Position numbers and translations under genes: made by a program. Shown piece after piece: positions 25,001 through 37,576 of a stretch of DNA of 64,000 bases. Below the pieces are notes generated by a model that worked only from the letters and a program-made list of their open reading frames with translations, ran no database searches and was not told the DNA's origin. Source of the stretch: Medicago truncatula (taxonomy: Eukaryota; Streptophyta; Magnoliopsida; Fabales; Fabaceae); assembly GCF_003473485.1 (NCBI RefSeq), contig NC_053046.1, positions 1,436,001 through 1,500,000 of the forward strand, read 5' to 3'. Every line of letters begins with the position of its first letter. Position 1 is the first letter of the stretch.

Positions 25001-27794
25001 CTTTTAACGTTTACGTAATTGTTTTCTAAACAATGTCCCAAAAAAGCTCGTCTGTACCGACATATAATTAATGCTTATATATTCGTATCATCGATGAATA
25101 TGAATATGATTGCAAGATACAGGACATTAAACCTGGACCTACAAGGACAAGGAAGAGTAAATACTTGCAGTATTTCTTCTTTTGTTGGTAAAATCTTTGC
25201 AATTATTTCTAAGCATTTAGCGGTATTTTCTTTTTATGACGAAAAGCATTTACCGGTATGATCCTCAATATATTCAATTTCAACAGACAAAAATGTTCTT
25301 TTAGTAAAAAATTGAAAATATTAAAATGCTAATGAATGTTATCAAAATATAGTCTTGCTAACCATTGTCCTAAGAGCAATGATTAAGAAATCCATAAGTA
25401 GAAATTTTATTTTGGAAATATAAGCTGTTACAGTTGACCAAGTAATAATTACACTACTTTTCATTAAAAACTTACTTATTTTTGTTGCTTAACCAATGCC
25501 CTAAGGGCAATAGTTAGCATTCTCCTTAAAATATTGTTTAATCATTCAAAAATAATAATTTTTACATTAAAAATTGGATAATGTTTCATGAACACCTTTT
25601 TTCTATACACACGTTGTACCATCCAATGTGAGAGTGTATGAGAGACAATAAATATGAGTTTTTTTTTTTGTGTGGGAACTACATGGACATATGTCACAAT
25701 TGTGCGTGGATGTATAAGTGGTACATGCCACCTAAAGTTGTCTATATATAACTATTTTTAAAAATCATGTAGTTATGACTTTTACACGTTAGATTAGGAC
25801 ATGAAGTACTTGAACGTTTATAATATGGCCAAACCCCAATATTATTCTTTGGGATTCATTAACAAATTTTCGTATGTATTCTAGCTAGCGTACTAAGAAG
25901 AAGAAGAATATAATGATGTGTACTCGTATTTTTGCTTAGGGTCAAACTTGACAACGTGACATAGGTGTATATTGGGTTAGTTTCAACAGCACCTAACAAG
26001 TAAGGTCAAAGTTTTGGTGCCTCAACCGTCTCAATTGCTGCTTAGTTGCCAAAATTTCAAAAAACACAAGTGATAGAGGTGTCCAATATGGGCTATAGAA
26101 ATGTTCATTAAATTGTTCTCCACGTGATGGTGTCAACTTCAAAATTTATAGTTGAATAACATCCTATAAAATAAAGAGAGTTATGACAAAACCTAAGAAA
26201 ATAGTAAAAAATAAAAAGAATAGGATTGGGACTAGTTAGATTTGTGAACCTAAATCAAATATGTGTCTGGTCTATATAACCAAAGACTTTTTTTTAATTA
26301 TCAGTTATTCAATGAATCTGAAAGAAGATTATTTAGTTATCAGTAGTGCTATTTATCCCGAAGGAAATTGTTCCGAAGGGAAAGCAAAAAACTATTAAAT
26401 ACCATATATGTCTGGCCGGAATATCAGGGAGGTAATTGCTATAAATTAGGAAAAATTATTCAGTAAAAACTTCTTGTGAAACCTTGGCTAGATGTGTGTT
26501 CGCTATAAACAGCATTTCCCTTTAGTTTTATATAAAACTGGAGTATCAGTTTTTTTTTTTTTTTTTTTTTTAAATTGAATTTTTTGCATGTGTCTTCAGG
26601 GGTACGGTATGACAGAGGCAGGCCCGGTACTGTCCATGTCTTTGGGCTTTGCAAAGAACCCATTCCCAACAAGTTCAGGCTCATGTGGCACTGTTGTAAG
26701 AAATGCAGAGCTCAAAGTTCTTGACCCTGAAACTGGTCGTTCTCTTGGTTATAATCAACCTGGTGAAATTTGCATACGTGGCCAACAAATCATGAAAGGT
26801 ATATATTATATAAATGCAATATAACCTTATGTATATTTTTCTTTCTAGTAGTTTTCTGTATTTCATGGTCAAATATTATGCACATTCATAGTATAATATT
26901 TTTTAAATTATTTTCAATATTATAGGATATTTGAATGATGAAAATGCAACAAAAACTACTATTGATGAGGAGGGTTGGCTTCATACTGGTGATGTTGGCT
27001 ATATAGATGACAATGATGAGATTTTCATAGTTGACAGAGTTAAAGAACTCATCAAATTCAAAGGCTTCCAAGTATGTATTTCATTAATTTATGAATACAT
27101 TTAAATTTACCTCATTAAATAAAATTTATGCTTAATTATTATTTTGTTATGTTAGGTGCCCCCTGCTGAACTTGAAGGTCTTCTTGTAAGTCATCCATCT
27201 ATTGCAGATGCAGCTGTTGTCCCGTAAGTATCTTAATTAATTTATTTGAATCTTGATAATGTCATTGTTTATATATAAATAATAATTAATCACTAATTTA
27301 ACAAAATATTATAACAGGCAAAAGGATGTTGCTGCTGGTGAAGTTCCTGTTGCCTTTGTGGTAAGATCAAATGGAAATGATCTAACTGAAGAGATTGTAA
27401 AGGAGTTTATAGCTAAACAGGTAATATAAGCATTGCTATATACATTAATTGTGTTACGGTCCCTCACAATTTTCTTACGGTTCAATTCAGTCTTTGACAA
27501 AAATAAACTTAAATTAGTCCGTGATCCATTATAATAGAAAGACTAATTTGTGCCGTCGGAAAATCGTGAGAGACCAAAACAGACCTTCATTCTCATTTGA
27601 CTGATTAAGATGAACATTTTTAGAAGAATTTGAACTCCAATATTTGACTAAAAGTGGCATACTGTATTTATTGTGAACAGGTGGTATTTTATAAAAGACT
27701 GCACAAAGTATATTTTGTTCATGCAATTCCAAAGTCTCCTGCAGGAAAGATATTGAGGAAGGACCTGAAAGCAAAGCTAGAAAGCTCCACCTAA
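22029..27794 (+). CDS. 4CL: 4-coumarate:CoA ligase
   Basis: Six exons: 22029-23162, 26600-26798, 26926-27071, 27156-27223, 27318-27420, 27681-27794, all GT-AG and in phase, giving 587 residues. It activates p-coumarate and related cinnamic acids to CoA thioesters via an adenylate, feeding lignin and flavonoid synthesis in the cytosol. ANL-superfamily motifs are complete: AMP-binding box [13 protein letters not shown] near residue 234-247, [10 protein letters not shown] at the exon 1/2 junction, box II GEICIRG near 433, the hinge region [12 protein letters not shown]...[20 protein letters not shown], and the catalytic lysine in [11 protein letters not shown] near residue 574. The N-terminus is long (about 60 Ser/Thr/Gln-rich residues before the conserved core), so the protein exceeds the usual 540-560. 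Intron 1 is about 3.4 kb. The downstream chalcone synthases use its product. Which cinnamic acids it prefers cannot be told from sequence alone. Confidence 0.93.
23163..26599 (+). other. Large first intron of 4CL
   Basis: A 3.4-kb GT-AG intron, AT-rich, with no gene or intact element recognised. A poly-T tract at 26550-26571 precedes the acceptor. Confidence 0.75.
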
Positions 27795-28655
27795 ATGTCT
27801 TAGAAGATATATAGAAGCTTTATCATTCTTTTATTGCTGATATATCTTCCTTATTTGTTCATTTGTATATTTAGGTTTCAGCAATAATTTATGTTTTCAT
27901 AAATTCAAGATATAAAGACAATCCAAGCAATAGTTTTATGTACAAACTGCTCCATTGTAGTTTTAAGCCAATTGCCTTAGCTTTTCTGTGGTTCCTTGTG
28001 CTTGTAAAATGTTTGTATAATTAAGATGAAAAATTAATATAGAAAAAAAAAAAAAAAAACAGAGGTAATGCCCTATTAAAAAGGAAAACCTATAATTTTC
28101 AAGAAAAGTTGATACGATTAAATAAGAAAAGTAGTTAAAAATCACCATTGAATTGAATAATCATATTTGAAAGTAGAGAAACCCATTCTCTCACTGACCT
28201 GAGCATCAAAGTATTTGTAGGTACCACCTCATCTTCCACGACAATGAAACACTTCTCACCAAGTTCAGCCAACCTCTTCAGTCCATTTCGGATCAGTAGT
28301 TCTCGTTCATCAAAGAAAATCTTTTTATACTTCACTCGAATTGATAGTCTACTCTTTTTAATGTTTGGAAATATCAATCTCATTTTCAGTGTTAAATTTC
28401 AATACCAGTGTAGACGGATCCTTGCTGGAAGTCCTAATTCAGATCCTGAACATGAACTCCTTAAGAGTGCTACAATTTCAAGAGCACTCTCTGTATCCAT
28501 CTCTGCAGGTTCTAAATGTTACTAGAAAAATTGCCTCCATCTGTGCATTGGTTTTGTGATTGGAAATCCATCCATACCTTTAAATTTTTTAATGTTTTTG
28601 TGCAGATACAAGAAAAGACTTGGAGTGAAGTACTAATAAGGAATGAACATTTTAT
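27795..28655. other. 4CL 3' flank, unassigned ORF fragments
   Basis: After the 4CL 3'UTR there is an open frame on the minus strand, 28383-28135 (82 residues, with a charged segment ERELLIRNGLKRLAELGEKC). It is not recognised and has no neighbour frame that clearly completes it. A 5' piece beginning MDTESALEIVALL on the minus strand near 28495-28400 may belong to the same decayed gene. Function unknown. Confidence 0.25.
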
Positions 28656-29174
28656 AAAATGTATTAGGATTTAGGCGCATATGTATAGAATCATATCATG
28701 GTGCTGTAAGTGTAAATAATGTTTTCTTGTGTGACAAGATACTGTAGCTATTGTTGCTGTTTTATATTTACTGCTCTTGACTTTAGGTGTGTATTTGTAA
28801 CCTGTTTCAAATAAATAATTTACTGCTGCCTTTTTTTTTTCTACGTCTAAGTCTACTACACGATTGAGTGTCCTCTCCAACCCTTCATAGAAGGTCGGTG
28901 GTTTGGACACTAACGATGTTGAGTTCGGATGATTTAAATAAAAACAAAAAATTATTTTTTTAGGAACTAGATCAGAAACTATAAGAAAAGGTTGTCTATT
29001 GACAGAAAACTCTATTTTACATTCGTAGCATGTGTATAGATTATAGAATCATAAAACTAAAACCTAGACTGGATTTGTGTATCGACATTAAAAAAAACCT
29101 CAATATATAAAAGACGGTAAATCACTATTAAACTTGAAATTTGGACCGTCTGATCTCAATCCGCCAGCACTACC

Positions 29175-29965
29175 TTATCCACAATTCCACCAAGCAATGT
29201 AAGACTCGTATTCCCATCGACCAATAACTTCTTTCGGCAAAATGTGTTGCAAATGTTGTGGCTTTAGCTCCACGCAACAGCCTGGATTTGGACAATAAAC
29301 ATTCTTTATGTTGTGGATTACTTGGTCAGCCACATGCTTAGATATACAATTGTCACAAAAGGGGTGATTGCATATTGCACTTCCTCAAAAATGTCAGAGT
29401 CTTGTATGAAATCAAAGCATAAACCACAAAAGGATTTTGGAGGTAGTGAAGAACATTCACAGCTGGTCTCAATAGTTTCTTTCTTCAACTCTTTCTCATT
29501 ACTTGTTACTGAACATTTGAGAATCCTTTTCAAATTTTGTTGTTGGAATTCATTACACTTCACTTTCACTGAGTTTTGATTTGGTTGATCAATGGTGAAT
29601 GTGACTTTCTTCCTCTTCTTTTCATCATCGCGGTCTTTAAAGAATGATTTTCTCTTCTTTAAAATTCTATTTTCTCTTTGTTGGAATCTTTGACAGTTAT
29701 GTCCTCCATGCCATGGAATCTTACATTGTGCGCAGAATAATTTGTGACAAGATGGAAACTCAGCATTGGTCACAATTTTAATCTCATCGTTCAACAACGA
29801 AACTGAACAATTCTTGAATGGACAGTTCCCCCATATATATTTATCACCCGATAGGAGAATTTCTGTCTTCTTTTTCTTTTCTGCAACATCATGCAATGAA
29901 AACAAGTCTTCCACTTTAGTAACAAGGTTGTTAGCTGCTTGCTTTATGGAGTTTAAGAAACTCAT
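29175..29965 (-). pseudogene. IBR-RING protein gene copy, frameshifted
   Basis: Minus-strand copy of the gene at 32882-33694. It starts at 29965 with MSFLNSIKQAAN, keeps the IBR zinc-binding cysteines (CPFKNCS...CHKLFCAQCKIPWHGGHNC), although one cysteine of the central CPSC pair is lost (FPSCH), then a Lys-rich linker, then the start of RING1 (CGLCFDFIQDSDIF). There one base is missing near 29388, so the frame ends early at 29318. In the shifted frame the similarity to the sister gene continues through the RING1 cysteines to LPKEVIGRWEYESYIAWWN and a stop at 29175-29177. A long TA/GA microsatellite lies just upstream (30007-30100). Probably non-functional; transcripts are possible. Confidence 0.75.
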
Positions 29966-30001
29966 CTCTCTAACTACAAATAAAAAATCAACAAGGGTTG
30001 T

Positions 30002-30006
<5 letters not shown>

Positions 30007-30100
<94 letters not shown>
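30007..30100. repeat. (TA)n-(GA)n compound microsatellite
   Basis: About 70 bp of TA repeats (30007-30076) joined to about 24 bp of GA repeats. It sits about 40 bp upstream of the start codon of the IBR-RING pseudogene and is absent at the matching position of the sister copy (about 33730). Confidence 0.95.
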
Positions 30101-31204
30101 AAGGTAACTATAGGGTTTTGTTGTTGTTCGACCAAAATACAATAAATTTAGGGTTTTGTATTGTGACTTGTAATTTCATGCAATGTGCTCCGTTCGGTTA
30201 GGTTGAATGGCGTCAGGCAGTGACAGTTACGTTCCAAACGATCATTTTTAAGAGGGGAACCATTGTTATTAATATATTATGGACTAAATTGATCGATGTA
30301 TTTTCTAATACTTTATGGACTAAATTGATGAATTTCTGTACTTTAAGTATTAGTTATTATATTTATATGGTTCGAGAGTAAATTAATTTAAGAACGATAA
30401 TTTAAGAACTAAATTTAAGAATGGTTCCATTTGCTTTGATACCTCGGTGCTGCTGGTTGCAGGAAATTGTTAAACCAAATGGTACAGGCCAACAAAAAAA
30501 CTACCAAAAAGTAAATTTGACTTGCAACAAAATATAGAAAACAAAGTACATTATAAACTTTATGTCTATTCTGTCCTTGCTTTTTGATTTTTTTTGGTTT
30601 TGTACAATTGGAAGAATTAATTACTAATAATTTAGAATAAAAGAGATTGATGAAGTATAATTGCTTGAGTATTATTTGGTAATAGATCAATTGGGTTTAA
30701 TCAAGTGCTATATGTGTTTTCTGTATATTCTTAGCAAGTTTTTTTTGACAGCAAAATATAAAGCAGGGTTAAGGTTAATATTCTTGATTCAATCAAGTTG
30801 TCTATGATTTTACCACTAGCTAGCTTTCTAAACAATGTGTTATCATGCTAAAATTGTGAAGATTCATTATTCTTCATTCATGTTTGTTTGTTTATTAGCC
30901 ACATTGTTAAAGATTTATTGTGTATATATCAATTAAGATGACATATTTGACTTTGCTTACTTGGAAATAATCACTTATTAAGATGACAATTGTTAAAATT
31001 GCGTAATCATAATCGAAAGTAGGAGAATTCATGGTACTCCCTCTTAATGATCAGGGTACATCAGTGCTTTACAAGTTAGTTCAATTTTACCTTATATCTG
31101 TTAACAAATGAGGGAAGTTATGATTTTATCAATTTATGTTTTTGCTTTACTACTTATTAACTGTGTAATAGTAATCTTTCTAAGACTCTAAGGTTTCACA
31201 GAGG

Positions 31205-32250
31205 AATGGCTTGACATTTTAGAAATGTGTCAGGCGCATATGCAGTGAAAACAATTTTTAGAATTTTTAAGAATTTTTAGATTATATAATAGTGCTGAAA
31301 GTGTTAGTAATGTTGTCTTGTGTGACAAGATACTTGTCGCTTTTGATGAGCTAATTATGTTGTTGAAGGAGCCACTGATTATTGACAGAAAACTCTATTG
31401 CATGCCATGTGTATAGAAACATAAAATTAAAACCTAGCTAAGAGACAGAATTTGCATATCATCGTTATAAAACCTATATATATAAATAGTAGATCATTAT
31501 AAAACTCGAAATCTAGACCTCCACACGACGTCGTTTCTCCTCTGTCACTCACAGAGGAAACAACCTCCACTAAGAGGGGGATCATTGTTATTAAGATATT
31601 ATGGACCAAATTGATAATCGATTTTCTAATACTTTATGGACTAAATTGACAAATATCACCTACTTTAGGTATCGGTTATTTTATTTATATGGTTAGAGAC
31701 TAAATTGGTTTAAGAATGATAATTTTAAGAACAAAATCTAAGAATGCTTCCTTTAGCTTTGATGCATCAGTTCTTACTGGTTGCAGGAATTTGGTAAACC
31801 AAATGGTACAAGTCAACCAAAAAGTAAATTTGACTTGCACCAAAATATTGCAAACCGAAGTACATGCATAATATTTGTTGCTATTCTGTCTTCCTTTTCT
31901 TTTTAAAATTGAAGTATTTCATTATTTTTAACTATGAATGAAATGGGTAAATGTTATCGGTGGATCAAATTAACAGGGTAGATGAATAGATTTTGTGTTT
32001 TTAGCTTTCCTTTTACAATAGAATAACCATATCATAATGTCATGAAGTTTTTTGGTTTTGTACAATTAGAAGTATAATTGCTTGAGTATAATTTGGTAAC
32101 AGGCCAATTGAGTTTAATCAAGTGTCATATATGTTTTCTGTATATTATTAGCAGGTTGTTAATTGACAGAAAAATATAAAGCAGGGTTAAAATACATATT
32201 CTTGATGGAATCAAGTTGTCTATAATTTTACCACTAGCTAGCCTTCTAAA
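31205..32250. repeat. Locally triplicated block, unit 2 (gene lost)
   Basis: Contains the two flanks found around the IBR-RING gene in unit 1, 31225-31520 and 31573-32250, joined through about 50 unrelated bases (31522-31572). The roughly 1-kb gene segment between them is missing. No coding region remains. Confidence 0.75.
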
Positions 32251-33880
32251 GAATGTGTTAGGCACTTAATAAGAGTAAAAACAATCTCAAGAGTCTGAAG
32301 AATTTTGGGATTGTATCATGGTTCTGAAAGTGTATGTAATGCTTTGGGATTGTATCATGATGGTTCTGAAAGTGTATGTAATGCTTTCTTGTGTGACAAG
32401 ATACTGGTTGCTTTTGATGAACTAATTATGTTATTGAAGGAGTCACTAACTAATCAAATAGATAATGCACTAATGTGTATTTTTTTCTACATCTAAACCT
32501 AGAACGCGATTGAGTTCCATCTCCAACCCTTCATAGAAGGACGGAAGCATGGACACTAATGATGTCGAGCTCAAATAATTTAAATAAATTTAATACGCGA
32601 AGAAAGATATATATTAATACAATGGTAGGAACTGGATCAAAAGCTAGAAGCAAATACTGTTTATTGATAGAAAACTCAAGTACACATTCATGGCATGTGC
32701 ATAGAAACATCAAACTAAAACCTAATAGACAGAATTTGCATATCAACGTTAAAAAAACCTAAACATATAAATAGTAGATCATTATAAAACTTGAAATCTA
32801 GACCACCCGATCTCAATCCAACACTAATGTGTTGACAGTGTAAACGCATGGAGTTGCTGACAACATCAAATCCAATCGCCTTTATTTAAAGTCACGATTC
32901 CACCAAGCCATGTAAGACTCGTATTCCCATCGACCAACCACTTCTTTAGGCAAAATATGTTGCAAATACTGTGGCTTCAGTTCCACGCTACAGACAGGAT
33001 TTGGACAACAAATTTTCTTTATATTTTGGCTTAGTTGTTCAGCCACATGCTTAGATATACAATTGGCACAAAACTGATGATTGCATATGGTACTTCCTCT
33101 GACAATATTGGCATCTGGTACGATATCATAGCATAAATCACAAATGGATTTTGATTTTGGAGACTGTGATGAACATTTACGACCGGACTCAACGGTTGCT
33201 TTCTCCTTCGATTTTTGTTGTTGAAATTCATTGCAATTCACTTTCACTAAGTTTTGATAAGATGCTTGGTTAGAATCAACTGCGATCGCGTCTTTCTTCT
33301 TCGCCTTCTTCTTTTCATCGTTGTCACGGCCTTCAAAGGGAGAACTTCTCTTCTTTGGAACGGTGTTTTGGGAATCAACAATCATGTATGTTTTATTGGA
33401 ACATGCTAGTTTTCGTTGAAATTGTTGACAGTTGAGTCCTTCATGCCATGGAACTTTACATTGTACGCAAAATAACATGTGACATGACGGGCACTCGGCT
33501 TTTGTCACGATTTCAAGCCCATCAAAACTCATCAAAATTGAACAATCATTGAATGGACAAATCACCCACACATCATCTGAGAGGGAAATTTCTGAGTTCT
33601 CTTCCTTTTCTTCATCATCATGTGACCATAACAAGTCCTCCACTTGCGTAACATATTTGTTTGCTGCTTGCTTTATGGATCTTAGGAACCTCATCTCTCC
33701 AACCACAAATAAAAAAATCAACAACGGTTTGTATATTGCATTGGGAAGACGGTAACAATAGGGTTTTGTTTTTGACAAAAACGATAGGGTTTTGTTGGTT
33801 TGGTTGTTCGACAAAAATGGAATAAATTAAGGGTTTAGTATTGGAGAAAACTTGGTACAATTCCTTACCTGCTTTTTATA
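32251..33880. repeat. Locally triplicated block, unit 3 (intact gene)
   Basis: Contains the first flank (32300-32870) and the intact IBR-RING gene with its immediate upstream sequence up to about 33870; the outer upstream flank seen in units 1 and 2 is absent. Inside the flank a 38-40 bp phrase (GGGATTGTATCATG...GTATGTAATGCTTT) is itself repeated at about 32308-32346 and 32347-32388. Confidence 0.75.
32882..33694 (-). CDS. RBR-related protein with permuted IBR-RING1 order
   Basis: Single-exon frame on the minus strand, 270 residues from the ATG at 33694. The open frame extends 40 codons further up, and the sister copy shares in-frame sequence just before the ATG (FLFVV-EM), so a longer start or an upstream exon is possible. 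Residues 46-89 match an IBR zinc finger: C-X4-C, CPSC, CVQC, then H and C in VPWHEGLNC. A basic linker (KKKAKKK near 128-134) follows. Residues 185-235 match RING1 of the RBR ligases: CDLC, CNHQFCANC, CCPNPVC, followed by LKPQYLQHILPKEVVGRWE. In known RBR ubiquitin ligases (Ariadne, parkin, RNF144) the order is RING1-IBR-RING2, with the catalytic cysteine in RING2. Here the order is IBR then RING1, with no RING2. It may bind E2 enzymes, but RBR-type ligase activity is doubtful. Confidence 0.7.
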   Translation of the reverse strand: MRFLRSIKQAANKYVTQVEDLLWSHDDEEKEENSEISLSDDVWVICPFNDCSILMSFDGLEIVTKAECPSCHMLFCVQCKVPWHEGLNCQQFQRKLACSNKTYMIVDSQNTVPKKRSSPFEGRDNDEKKKAKKKDAIAVDSNQASYQNLVKVNCNEFQQQKSKEKATVESGRKCSSQSPKSKSICDLCYDIVPDANIVRGSTICNHQFCANCISKHVAEQLSQNIKKICCPNPVCSVELKPQYLQHILPKEVVGRWEYESYMAWWNRDFK

Positions 33881-34485
33881 TGGTTCATAACTAAATTCAC
33901 TGTAATTTTCTCAAATCCATAATTTTCTCAAAGTTTGTTATATCCAAAAAATATGTATTTTTAGTCAAGAACCATACGGAAAAACACCTAAAAATGACCT
34001 ATTTAGTATTTTGGGCAAGACTTACATACGGTTCCATACACACAATTCAACCTGTGTTTCATGTAATTTTGATTAAACGGCATCGTTTAAAACAACTAAG
34101 GAGGTGTTGGTTGGCACGTGATTTAGCCAAATTTAGTACGAAACAGCATACACAGTGCGTAGGTCACTGTACATAAGTAATTTCCTAGTATTTTACCTGA
34201 TATATAGAGCATACAGCGCGCACAGGCGCACACTATAAAATCTTTTTTTGGGCTTTGTCAAAAAAAAAAATCTTGTCTTGGACTAAAAACCCATTTAGTA
34301 ATTACAATCTTTCGGCCCAAAAGAGAATTTATTTTTCCACCCTACATCTTTATCGAGCGCCCTCTGTTTTATCCATTTTACTCTCCTTTCGATTATATAA
34401 TCTGAACCCGAAAAAACATGGTTTCTGGGATTATATAATCCGAAACATGTTTGTATATGTTGATATTGGCTTCAAATTTGTGGTC
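33881..34485. other. Intergenic, no gene seen
   Basis: AT-rich. Two GATTATATAATC palindromes lie near 34392-34403 and 34431-34442, as in the dispersed repeat family. Short frames only. Confidence 0.3.
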
Positions 34486-34494
34486 TGGAAGAAC

Positions 34495-34700
34495 AGAGAA
34501 ATCGTGACACGATTTTGGCATCGTGACACGATTTCAAGGGGCCGTGAGCTAGTTTACAGGACGCCAAATCGTGGCACGATCTTGGGAAATCGTGACACGA
34601 TTCAGAAACTTGCTTGTTAAGTATCCCTGATAAGGACTTGTCTACCTTGGGTCAGATGCAAATCGTGACACGGTCTTGGGAAATCGTGGCACGATTTCTT
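34495..34700. repeat. Cluster of palindromic AATCGTGNCACGATT motifs
   Basis: Six copies of a near-perfect 13-15 bp palindrome (core CGTGACACG or CGTGGCACG, flanked by AAT/ATT) between about 34498 and 34700, several followed by TTGGG or TTGGCA. They lie just before the LTR-like segment and may be part of the same element. Confidence 0.75.
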
Positions 34701-35273
34701 TAGAGGAAGACTAGTATATATTGTGTTCTTGTGCTTTTTTTGAAGGAGAGTTTTTGGAGGAACTCAAAAAAAGAGCTTGGAAGAGCTTAGAGAGAGAACT
34801 TGGATAGCAAAGGAGGGAACCAATGGGTTGAGTGTCTTTGTTGAGAGTGTCTCTTGGGTTGGGAAAAACATTGTAATCACCTTGGGTTTTAGGGTTCATA
34901 TTGTGAGAGTGGGGAAACACCAAAGGGTAGAATCTAGGGTTTGTTCATGTGTAAAGCTTGAAGGCTAGAGTTCTTGTAACCTTTTGTAACACTTTCTCAT
35001 ATTGGATTGGAGAGCTGCTCTCTCCCCCAGATTAGGCCACATTGGCTGAACTGGGTCAACAATCTTCTCGGTGTTTTGTTCTTCCTTTCTTTCTTATCTT
35101 GTTTATGCTTTGTTATCTCTTTGTGTGGTTTTGCTATACACTAGTCTAGGGCTGCTTTGTTGTTGTTTGCTTGGAGACCATTTGTTCTCATTGATTACCA
35201 CTATCTCTTGCTCCACACATCATTGTTTATTTCATTGGTGTGAGTTTGGAACCGGATTCACAACAGTATACAA
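34700..35273 (+). mobile_element. LTR fragment or solo LTR, Ty1/copia type
   Basis: The stretch from about 34720 to 35273 has the layout of a copia LTR R/U5: an A/G-rich leader with repeated 'ttgggtt' phrases; the block GCTGAACTGGGTCAACAATC near 35046; T/C-rich 'tgttttgttcttcctttcttt'; and the end 'ggattcacaaca'. No gag-pol follows, so it is a solo LTR or a truncated copy. The exact left end and target duplication could not be fixed (AGTAT occurs near both ends, at 34710 and 35264-35270, but this may be chance). Confidence 0.5.
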
Positions 35274-35596
35274 GTAAGAATCAGAACCCTCCCCCCATTT
35301 CTACCATTATGAATTTTGACCTAAAAAACTACAAAAAAATCCAAAATCCAAACCCCCACACATTGTGTCATTCTTGAAGTGAAGTTGGTCTATTCCATCA
35401 TAATTCAACCTTTTTCAACAGATACAAAAATTAGTTAGTTTTCATTTCTTCAATTATTTGTTCTTTATTTTTATTATGGGTGTTGGTTTGTTTGGATTAT
35501 ATAATCAGAAACTAGGTTAGGTGTAATGAATGTTGATTTGTCTCTAAATTTTGTTGAAAATATTAATTTGTATATGTGATTCTAATTGCTCATAGA

Positions 35597-35950
35597 TATG
35601 GACTCACATTCCGATCGTGTTAGAGACAACATAACTACCTCGGCTAGGCGAGAGCGGCTAGTTGGGAAGGTGTGATGGATCCATACCGTCTCAGGTGGAA
35701 GAGCCCTAGCATGGAGAACCCTGACATGCGAAGGAGGCTAGAAAGCCACAATATGATGATGATGATGATGATGAGGAGGAGGAGGAGGAGGATGATGTTG
35801 AGGATGATGATATGGCAGATGCGCCAACACCCGCTTTTGATTCATATCATGATGGCCTAGAAGACATGTCGGTACTCAGTCTATATGTGCAACACATTGT
35901 TAGACGCATATGGGAGGGAGATGTAAGATATTAAAGTGATTAATTTTGTA
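35597..35950 (+). pseudogene. Acidic-repeat fragment, possibly plant mobile domain related
   Basis: One frame reads a short MDSHSDRVRD start near 35598 that soon stops. A second frame from about 35755 reads a run of Asp and Glu, then DDMADAPTPAFDSYHDG and LSLYVQHIVRRIWEGD. That last phrase resembles the start of the plant mobile domain (MAIN-like) proteins often carried by transposons. A GT follows about 35921 (GATGTAAG). A (GAT)n/(GAG)n trinucleotide repeat at 35754-35815 codes the acidic run. Too short to be an intact gene; the assignment is tentative. Confidence 0.3.
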
Positions 35951-37117
35951 TATGTTTAATTATTGTAAATGTTTTATTATTTATTTAAACTGATTTTTTT
36001 TTTACAATTCCGTCCAAATTTAAAGTTTGTCAACAACGGAATGAAATTGTAAAGGTTGGAAAAGCCAAATGCGGGGTCGTTCAGAGTCACCATTAGAGTC
36101 ACTGGGTTGTATGCTCTTACACTTACGAACTATATCATAATTGACCATGACCTACCTTGACATACTTGTATAGGGAGCGTCGTTGCATGCGTTCGTAGGA
36201 CAAAGCTGCTAAGTAGTTTTGTTTATATAATAAGCAGTGCTTTAAAGATGATAAAAAGAGGTTTACTCCCTCATAGGCTGAAATTCCACATAGTTAAAGA
36301 AATATGAGAATGAAAGAATGGGGACCTAGCTAGCTAGCAACATTTAAGATGTGCTCGCGCTTCCGTCAACCTCTCTCCATTCTGTTGGGGGGTTCCAATA
36401 CAAGACTTTTGGTTAATAATTCCTTCAATACAACCAACAGAAATGGCATGCACATGGTAGATGAATAGCAAGCTACAAAGACTCTTAACAGCAGCATACC
36501 AACACAATCTAATCAAAGTTTAAAACTATTATTTGTGAATAAAAAAGAAACTAACCACTTGACTCAAAACCTTAGAGTTTAATAATAGTAAGACTTGCCG
36601 ATCTCTTACTTATGCATTTGTTGAAATTTTGCTCTATGTAATTTGCTACTCCAAGGAACCTCTGTTCTCTTCTTTTTATAGATGAATAATGATTTTCTTT
36701 CGTGTATTGATGCTGATGCATTGATTATCTCCAATAAACGCATACTCAAAGCATCCTTTATACATAGGACAACTTGCAACAAACTACCTCTAACATGTAT
36801 AATATTTTGCATTCCATCTTTCCTTTTTTTTTCTTTCGTGTTTTCTGTTTTGCCATTGGCTTATATACCAAATTACAGGAAAGCAAAGTACTTAAAACAA
36901 TGAACTCAATAATTTGATCCATTCATATAATCGGCTCATCCATAGACGTTGAACTGAGATTAAACTATCTAAATGATTAACTTTGGACTTGAGGTTCGGG
37001 GTTCTAGTGCCGCTAGTGTTTTTCGATGGAAATAAACGTAAATCTCTTTGTAAACGTTCTTTTAAGTTTGAAGGTCTTCTCAGCTTTAAACTGAAACAAT
37101 ATCCCCCCTCTCTCTAA
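35951..37117. other. Intergenic, no gene seen
   Basis: Short frames without recognisable domains. Nothing else supported. Confidence 0.3.
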
Positions 37118-37576
37118 GGGTATTGAATTAGGATTTTAAAAGACTATTTTAATAAAAAAAAGTCTTTAAGATTTTAAAAGACTGTGTGAGATTGTATTGA
37201 TTATGTGAGATTTTAAAAGACTTTTTATGTAAAAGACTTTATACACTCAAGATTTTAAAGGATTTATCACAATGACTTTTAAAGATTTTATGTGATTTTA
37301 AAATTTCAAAGGATTCAATGAATTTTAGGAGAGAAAAAAAAAACATACAAGCGTGAATGATAGAAATAATGAACAAATAAATTCTAGCGTTTGAATAAAG
37401 AAAAATAAAACCAATAAAAAATTCTTTTACTATTGATTTTCAAATTTTAAGAATTTTATGGATTTTATAAGATTTTAAGGGACTAAAAAACACTCTAACA
37501 CATTATTCTCAATACACATTTTTTATTTGTTAAAAATGTTATTTCCACAAAACTCAAATGTACATATTTAAAATTA

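Larger units (their letters stand above)
28660..30920. repeat. Locally triplicated block, unit 1 (complete)
   Basis: Consists of a flank (about 28663-29165), an IBR-RING pseudogene (29175-29965, minus) and an upstream flank (about 30240-30900). The first flank recurs at about 31225-31520 and 32300-32870, with shared 'cttgtgtgacaagatact' and 'ccaacccttcatagaagg'. The second recurs at 31573-32250, with shared 'ttctaatactttatggacta', 'ggttgcagga' and 'ataaagcagggttaa'. Confidence 0.8.
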